A stretch of 64,000 bases of DNA from Pantoea conspicua (GTDB lineage: Bacteria; Pseudomonadota; Gammaproteobacteria; Enterobacterales; Enterobacteriaceae): positions 62,001 to 126,000 of the forward strand of contig NZ_MLFN01000002.1 of the NCBI RefSeq assembly GCF_002095315.1, read 5' to 3'. A program made the translations under genes and the position numbers. The notes beneath the pieces are model-generated. The model ran no database searches, was not told where the DNA came from, and was given only the letters and a program-made list of their open reading frames with translations. This document shows positions 59,006 through 64,000 of this stretch, piece after piece. Numbering within the stretch: the stretch's first letter is position 1; each line of letters starts with the position of its first letter.

Positions 59006-59079
59006 TATTTTTGGTTTTATTCACTCTGTTTAGATTTCGCAGTCCGGAATGCTCCGGCTGAATTGAGAATATATTTATT

Positions 59080-61785
59080 ATGTTAAGCAAAATATTAACC
59101 AAGGTTTTTGGTAGCAGTAACGATCGTACGCTGCGTCGTATGCGCAAAGTGGTAGACGTCATCAATAAGATGGAGCCCGATTTTGAGAAGCTCTCTGATG
59201 ATGAACTCAAAGCTAAAACTGACCTGTTCCGCGAACGCCTGAAAAAAGGTGAATCACTGGAAAGCCTGATCCCGGAAGCATTCGCAACCGTGCGTGAAGC
59301 GAGTAAACGCGTGTTCGGGATGCGTCACTTTGACGTGCAGCTGATCGGCGGCATGGTGTTGAACGATCGCTGCATCGCTGAGATGCGTACCGGTGAAGGT
59401 AAAACGCTGACCGCAACGCTGCCAGCCTACCTGAATGCGCTGTCCGGTAAAGGCGTTCACGTGGTTACCGTCAACGACTATCTGGCACAGCGTGATGCGG
59501 AAAACAACCGGCCGCTGTTTGAGTTCCTTGGGTTAAGCATTGGTATCAACATGTCGGGCCTGCCGGCAGTGGCGAAGCGTGAAGCTTATGCAGCAGACAT
59601 TACCTACGGTACCAACAACGAATATGGCTTTGACTACCTGCGCGACAACATGGCTTTCAGCCCGGAAGAGCGTGTACAGCGTAAACTGCACTATGCGTTG
59701 GTGGATGAAGTTGACTCCATCCTGATCGATGAAGCGCGTACGCCGCTGATCATTTCGGGACCGGCAGAAGATAGTTCTGAGCTCTACACCAAAGTGAACA
59801 AAATCATCCCGCATCTGGTTCGCCAGGATAAAGAAGACACCGAAACCCATCAGGGTGAAGGCGACTTCTGGGTCGATGAAAAAGCGCGCCAGGCGCATAT
59901 GTCTGAACGCGGACTGGTCAAAGTAGAAGAACTGCTGGTCAGTCAGGGCATTATGGAAGCGGGCGAATCCCTCTATTCGCCGACCAACATTATGCTGATG
60001 CACCACGTCACCGCGGCACTGCGCGCCCATGCGCTGTTTACCCGCGATGTGGATTACATCGTGAAAGATGGCGAAGTGGTGATCGTCGATGAACATACCG
60101 GTCGTACCATGCAGGGTCGTCGCTGGTCTGACGGTCTGCATCAGGCGATTGAAGCTAAAGAAGGGGTAGATATCCAGAACGAGAATCAGACGCTGGCCTC
60201 TATCACTTTCCAGAACTACTTCCGTATATACGAAAAACTGGCCGGTATGACCGGTACGGCGGACACCGAAGCGTTCGAATTCAGCTCTATCTACAAGCTC
60301 GATACCATTGTGGTGCCGACCAACCGTCCGATGGTGCGTAAAGATCTGCCCGATCTGGTCTATATGACCGAGAAAGAGAAGATCGATGCGATTATCGAAG
60401 ATATCCGGGAGCGGACCGCCAATGGCCAGCCGGTGCTGGTCGGAACCATCTCGATTGAAAAATCGGAAGTGGTCTCGAATGAACTGACGCGCGCCGGTAT
60501 CAAACATAATGTTCTGAACGCCAAATTCCACGCCCGCGAAGCGGAAATCGTGGCCCAGGCGGGTCAGCCAGGTGCCGTCACCATTGCGACCAACATGGCT
60601 GGACGTGGTACCGATATTATGCTCGGCGGCAGCTGGCACGCCGAAGTCGCTGAACTGGAAAACCCGACCGAAGCACAAATCGAAGAGATCAAAACCGCAT
60701 GGCAGATTCGTCATGACGCGGTACTGGCATCAGGCGGTTTGCACATTGTGGGTACCGAGCGTCACGAATCGCGTCGTATCGATAACCAGCTGCGTGGTCG
60801 TGCCGGTCGTCAGGGTGATGCCGGTTCTTCCCGCTTCTACCTGTCAATGGAAGATGCGCTGATGCGTATTTTTGCCTCGGATCGCGTCTCAAATATGATG
60901 CGTAAACTGGGGATGAAGCCAGGTGAAGCAATTGAGCACCCGTGGGTCACCAAAGCGATTGCTAACGCGCAGCGTAAAGTAGAAAGCCGTAACTTCGATA
61001 TTCGTAAGCAGCTGCTGGAATATGACGATGTGGCCAACGATCAGCGTCGCGCCATCTACAGCCAGCGTAACGAACTGCTGGATGTGTCGGATGTGAGCGA
61101 AACCATCAACAGCATTCGCCATGACGTTTATAAAGTGACCATCGATACCTACATCCCGCCGCAGTCACTGGAAGAGATGTGGGATGTGCCAGGTCTGGAA
61201 GAGCGTCTGCGTACCGATTTTGACCTTAACCTGCCGATTGCGGAATGGCTGGATAAAGAACCCGATCTGCATGAAGAGGTGCTGCGTGAGCGCATCATGA
61301 CGCATGCGATGGAGAACTATGCCGCCAAAGAAGAGGTGGTTGGCGCTGAGATGATGCGTAACTTCGAAAAAGGCGTGATGTTGCAGACGCTGGATTCGCT
61401 GTGGAAAGAGCATCTGGCGGCGATGGACTACCTGCGTCAGGGTATTCATCTGCGTGGTTATGCGCAGAAGGATCCGAAGCAGGAGTACAAACGTGAGTCG
61501 TTCGCTATGTTTGCCGCCATGCTGGAGTCACTGAAATATGAAGTGATCAGTACGCTGAGCAAGGTGCAGGTGCGGATGCCGGAAGAGGTTGAAGCGATGG
61601 AGCAGCAACGTCGCGAAGAGGCGGAACGTCTGGCCCAGCAGCAGCAACTGAGCCACGTTGAAGAAGAGACGCTGGCGGCAGAAGCGCTGGCGCAGCAGAG
61701 TGGCGAACGTAAAGTCGGACGCAACGATCCCTGCCCATGTGGCTCAGGTAAAAAGTATAAGCAGTGCCACGGTCGTCTGGCCTGA
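59080..61785 (+). CDS. secA: Sec translocase motor ATPase
   Basis: A 901-residue ATPase that drives preproteins through SecYEG. Walker A is in [17 protein letters not shown] (about 100-116) and the DEAD-type motif is [15 protein letters not shown] (about 209-223). The preprotein cross-linking and helical scaffold regions follow, with helicase motif VI in [15 protein letters not shown]. The C-terminal zinc finger [13 protein letters not shown], which binds SecB, is complete. Length is identical to E. coli. SecM controls its translation from the preceding gene. Confidence 0.98.
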   Translation: MLSKILTKVFGSSNDRTLRRMRKVVDVINKMEPDFEKLSDDELKAKTDLFRERLKKGESLESLIPEAFATVREASKRVFGMRHFDVQLIGGMVLNDRCIAEMRTGEGKTLTATLPAYLNALSGKGVHVVTVNDYLAQRDAENNRPLFEFLGLSIGINMSGLPAVAKREAYAADITYGTNNEYGFDYLRDNMAFSPEERVQRKLHYALVDEVDSILIDEARTPLIISGPAEDSSELYTKVNKIIPHLVRQDKEDTETHQGEGDFWVDEKARQAHMSERGLVKVEELLVSQGIMEAGESLYSPTNIMLMHHVTAALRAHALFTRDVDYIVKDGEVVIVDEHTGRTMQGRRWSDGLHQAIEAKEGVDIQNENQTLASITFQNYFRIYEKLAGMTGTADTEAFEFSSIYKLDTIVVPTNRPMVRKDLPDLVYMTEKEKIDAIIEDIRERTANGQPVLVGTISIEKSEVVSNELTRAGIKHNVLNAKFHAREAEIVAQAGQPGAVTIATNMAGRGTDIMLGGSWHAEVAELENPTEAQIEEIKTAWQIRHDAVLASGGLHIVGTERHESRRIDNQLRGRAGRQGDAGSSRFYLSMEDALMRIFASDRVSNMMRKLGMKPGEAIEHPWVTKAIANAQRKVESRNFDIRKQLLEYDDVANDQRRAIYSQRNELLDVSDVSETINSIRHDVYKVTIDTYIPPQSLEEMWDVPGLEERLRTDFDLNLPIAEWLDKEPDLHEEVLRERIMTHAMENYAAKEEVVGAEMMRNFEKGVMLQTLDSLWKEHLAAMDYLRQGIHLRGYAQKDPKQEYKRESFAMFAAMLESLKYEVISTLSKVQVRMPEEVEAMEQQRREEAERLAQQQQLSHVEEETLAAEALAQQSGERKVGRNDPCPCGSGKKYKQCHGRLA

Positions 61786-61800
61786 GATTAAGCATTGATG

Positions 61801-61826
61801 AAAAAGGAGCCTCTGGCTCCTTTTTT
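61801..61826 (+). terminator. rho-independent terminator after secA
   Basis: An 11-bp stem aaaaaggagcc (61801-61811) / ggctccttttt (61815-61825) with a TCT loop and T tail, 15 bases past the secA stop. Confidence 0.92.
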
Positions 61827-61950
61827 ATTGCCACTGCGTTGCGTCAGCAGCTTTGAGCCGGATGACGGGGGCAGGCCAAAGCGATTAACATCCGCCACAC
61901 CCTGTTTTACACTCAACCTTCATTCATCCAACATTACCAGGATATTCTTC

Positions 61951-62346
61951 ATGAAGCACCTGCAGGTCGCGGTTGGTATTATCCGCAATGTCGATAAACA
62001 GATTTTCCTTGCCCAGCGCGCGGCAACCTCCTATATGGCCAATAAATGGGAATTTCCCGGCGGCAAGATTGAAGCGGGTGAGAGCGCTGAGCAGGGGCTG
62101 ATTCGCGAGTTACAGGAAGAGACCGGCATTGAGGTTACCGAGGCGCGTCCGATTGGCCAGGCTGACCACAGTTATGAGGATTTGCGGGTAACGCTGCATT
62201 TCTTCCTGGTCGAAGGCTGGAAAGGAGATCCGTGGGGCAAAGAGGGACAGCCGCAGCGCTGGGTTGATCAGCAGGCGCTGGTCGCTGAGGAGTTTCCACC
62301 GGCTAACCACCCATTGATTGCTCGCCTGGTCGCCGGCGAGTTCTGA
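61951..62346 (+). CDS. mutT: 8-oxo-dGTP diphosphatase
   Basis: A 131-residue Nudix hydrolase that removes 8-oxo-dGTP from the nucleotide pool and prevents A:T to C:G transversions. The Nudix box is complete: GGKIEAGESAEQGLIRELQEE (starting about residue 37). The PWGKEGQ segment and FPPAN near the end are MutT-specific. I chose the ATG at 61951 (MKHLQVAVGIIRN), matching the E. coli start; earlier in-frame codons run through the secA terminator. The 124-base gap after that terminator should hold its promoter. Confidence 0.96.
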   Translation: MKHLQVAVGIIRNVDKQIFLAQRAATSYMANKWEFPGGKIEAGESAEQGLIRELQEETGIEVTEARPIGQADHSYEDLRVTLHFFLVEGWKGDPWGKEGQPQRWVDQQALVAEEFPPANHPLIARLVAGEF

Positions 62347-62349
62347 CAG

Positions 62350-62370
62350 GGTGGAGCCGTCGGCTCCACC
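62350..62370. terminator. hairpin between convergent mutT and yacG
   Basis: Perfect 9-bp stem ggtggagcc (62350-62358) / ggctccacc (62362-62370) with a GTC loop. No T run on the plus side. A bidirectional terminator is likely from position. Confidence 0.55.
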
Positions 62371-62376
62371 TGACGA

Positions 62377-62574
62377 TTAATGGTCCTCTTCACTCCAGTT
62401 ATCGCTGTCATTCAGATCGCCGCTGCTGGGAATACGTTTCTCTTCAGCGGCCCATTCACCTAAATCGATCAGCTGGCAGCGCTTGCTGCAAAACGGCCGC
62501 CACGGGCTGAGCTCATCCCAGATTACATCTTTGCCGCACTGTGGACAGGCGACGGTCATCACTTCTTGCTGCAT
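62377..62574 (-). CDS. yacG: DNA gyrase inhibitor YacG
   Basis: A 65-residue zinc finger protein that inhibits DNA gyrase in E. coli. Four cysteines form the site: CPQCG near the N-terminus and [14 protein letters not shown] further on. The acidic tail SDNWSEEDH is typical. I chose the ATG at 62574 ([11 protein letters not shown]) with AGAGGTG just upstream; its length equals E. coli. It is 8 bases downstream of the zapD stop, as the last gene of coaE-zapD-yacG. Confidence 0.96.
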   Translation of the reverse strand: MQQEVMTVACPQCGKDVIWDELSPWRPFCSKRCQLIDLGEWAAEEKRIPSSGDLNDSDNWSEEDH

Positions 62575-62582
62575 ATTCACCT

Positions 62583-63326
62583 CTAACAACAGGCCAGTTG
62601 AAAATTGAGACGGGCCGGAACCTCGCCACGCTCATTATCAAGCGGCATAAATCGAATGGCATAACGGCTTTTATGTCCGGAGACCTGCGGATAGAGCGCA
62701 TCCTCCAGCGACAGCTGCAGGCGCAGCAGGTCTGCGCCTTCAGCATTGTCCTGATAAAAGCCATTCAGGCTGGTCTGGTTACGAAACGTGCCTGACTGAC
62801 GGATTAGATCGAGGATCATCGCCAGCGCATGATGCAGCGGCACCAGTGTCTGCATCCAGGCCTCGACCTGGGCATCGCGCGCTTCCTGTGGCAGGTGCAG
62901 CCAGATGTGCAGGCCGGGCAAATCAAAACTACAGCAGCCGCCAGGAATACTCAGGCGCTGACGCACCAGCGCAATCAGGCGATCCTCACGCAGTTGCTGC
63001 CCCATTCGCGGCGCATTCATCAGCTGGGTTGCCTGCACTTTTAACTTGTCACGCAGAGTATCGACCAGCGTCATATCGACGCCGGGCACATCAGCCCAGG
63101 CGCGTAACTTCTGCTGCTGGCGCTCGAGCTCTTTCAGTAATTCGGTACGCATATCGCCGCGCTCAAAAATATCGAGCAGTTCGCCGATCAGACGAAAAAA
63201 AGTCAGGGCATTGACGGTCCTATCCAGCGGGGTGGTCTCATCTAACTGATTAATCAGAAACTCAACCCGTAGCCAGGTGCGCATTTTTTCATTCAGGGGA
63301 TGTTCAAACAGAACGGGTGTGCTCAT
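62583..63326 (-). CDS. zapD: Z-ring associated protein ZapD
   Basis: A 247-residue cytoplasmic protein that cross-links FtsZ filaments by binding the FtsZ C-terminal peptide. Conserved segments are [19 protein letters not shown] at the N-terminus, [25 protein letters not shown] in the middle, and [14 protein letters not shown] with a terminal CC. I chose the ATG at 63326 ([10 protein letters not shown]), which gives the E. coli length; longer in-frame starts run into coaE. It lies 4 bases after the coaE stop. Confidence 0.96.
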   Translation of the reverse strand: MSTPVLFEHPLNEKMRTWLRVEFLINQLDETTPLDRTVNALTFFRLIGELLDIFERGDMRTELLKELERQQQKLRAWADVPGVDMTLVDTLRDKLKVQATQLMNAPRMGQQLREDRLIALVRQRLSIPGGCCSFDLPGLHIWLHLPQEARDAQVEAWMQTLVPLHHALAMILDLIRQSGTFRNQTSLNGFYQDNAEGADLLRLQLSLEDALYPQVSGHKSRYAIRFMPLDNERGEVPARLNFQLACC

Positions 63327-63330
63327 GGTG

Positions 63331-63948
63331 TTAATCCTGTTGCGTTGCCGCCAGCCTGAGGTAGCGCTGATGAAGTTCGGCAACCTGTGGCAATGCGTCT
63401 TCAGGCTCGCCACTGTTATCAATAATGTCATCGGCACAGGCGAGGCGTTGTTGCCGCGTGGCCTGTGCCGCAAGAATACGTTGCGCCTGAGCAAGTGAAA
63501 TCTGGTCGCGCTGCCGGGTGCGGGCGATCTGCGTCGCTTCGTCGACATCAATCACCAGTACCCGATCAGCCTGGTGCTGCAGCTGATTTTCCACCAGTAA
63601 TGGCACTACCCACAGCACATAAGGCGAAGAGGCTTCGGCGATCAGCTGTTGGGTACGGGCGTTAATCAGCGGATGCAGCAGTGCGTTTAACCAGTTTTTC
63701 TCTTCCGGCGTCTGAAAAATAATATCGCGTAACCGCGCACGATCCAGACTGCCCTGTTCGGTCAGGATAGCGGCACCGTAACGCGCTGCTATCGCCTGTA
63801 ACGCGGGTGTACCAGGCTCAACGACTTCCCGCGCAATCAGGTCAGCATCGATAATGTTGACCCCGAACGCAGCGAACTGCCTGGCAATCGAGCTTTTACC
63901 GCTACCGATTCCCCCTGTCAGCGCTATGGTATAGGGCCTATTTCCCAT
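63331..63948 (-). CDS. coaE: dephospho-CoA kinase
   Basis: A 205-residue P-loop kinase that phosphorylates dephospho-CoA, the last step of coenzyme A synthesis. Walker A is [12 protein letters not shown] (about 9-20), followed by the substrate segment [23 protein letters not shown] block, and LLHPLI and VPLLVEN motifs. Length is close to E. coli (206). The start ATG at 63948 has AGAGAAG upstream. It heads coaE-zapD-yacG. The last 52 bases of the window contain nothing I can identify. Confidence 0.96.
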   Translation of the reverse strand: MGNRPYTIALTGGIGSGKSSIARQFAAFGVNIIDADLIAREVVEPGTPALQAIAARYGAAILTEQGSLDRARLRDIIFQTPEEKNWLNALLHPLINARTQQLIAEASSPYVLWVVPLLVENQLQHQADRVLVIDVDEATQIARTRQRDQISLAQAQRILAAQATRQQRLACADDIIDNSGEPEDALPQVAELHQRYLRLAATQQD

Positions 63949-64000
63949 CTGACTTCTCTTTTGGACACAGGTTCATGTTAAGAGACTGGTGCACAAACGA

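Noticed and set aside
59533-60714. 393-codon open frame antisense to secA
   Set aside because: Shadow of secA; no domain, no start signal.

Overview
The window is 64 kb of core chromosome from a Gram-negative gammaproteobacterium of the order Enterobacterales. Gene order follows the Escherichia coli 0.5-2.5 min region (dapB to coaE) almost gene for gene, and most proteins have the same lengths and motifs as their E. coli counterparts. High GC, no ara operon beside polB, no kefFC before folA, no leuO between leu and ilvIH, and an inserted porin and PhoX phosphatase suggest an Erwiniaceae member such as Pantoea or Erwinia. That placement is inference. No rRNA, tRNA, insertion sequence, prophage or CRISPR array was found.

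Layout. 1-7.4 kb: the 3' end of dapB, the carAB operon with a long multi-regulator control region, a general porin bracketed by two identical terminators, and folA. 7.4-9.4 kb: a Tat-exported PhoX-type phosphatase behind a clear Pho box. 9.4-16.2 kb (minus strand): lptD-surA-pdxA-rsmA-apaG-apaH. 16.4-23.4 kb: djlA, then rluA, rapA and polB. 23.5-30.9 kb: a dedA gene, the thiamine transporter thiBPQ under a TPP riboswitch, and sgrR/SgrS/setA for the sugar-phosphate stress response. 30.9-38.7 kb: leuLABCD (leader-peptide attenuation) and ilvIH. 38.9-39.9 kb: cra. 40.3-58.2 kb: the complete division and cell wall cluster from mraZ to lpxC. 58.5-64 kb: secM-secA-mutT, then coaE-zapD-yacG on the minus strand.

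The genes supply carbamoyl phosphate, folate, pyridoxal phosphate, CoA, leucine and valine/isoleucine, the whole cytoplasmic route to lipid II, the division ring, the first committed step of lipid A, and the Sec motor.

The most striking anomaly is a set of six apparent single-base deletions in five otherwise intact genes (surA, dedA, thiP, thiB twice, rsmH). In each gene, restoring the missing base or bases recovers the family's usual length. This looks more like sequencing error than gene decay, although four of the six lie within 3.2 kb across dedA-thiP-thiB. I see no convincing undescribed system. The best leads are the SgrS homologue without SgrT, the divergent SecM arrest sequence, the Pho-box-driven PhoX, and the terminator-bracketed porin.
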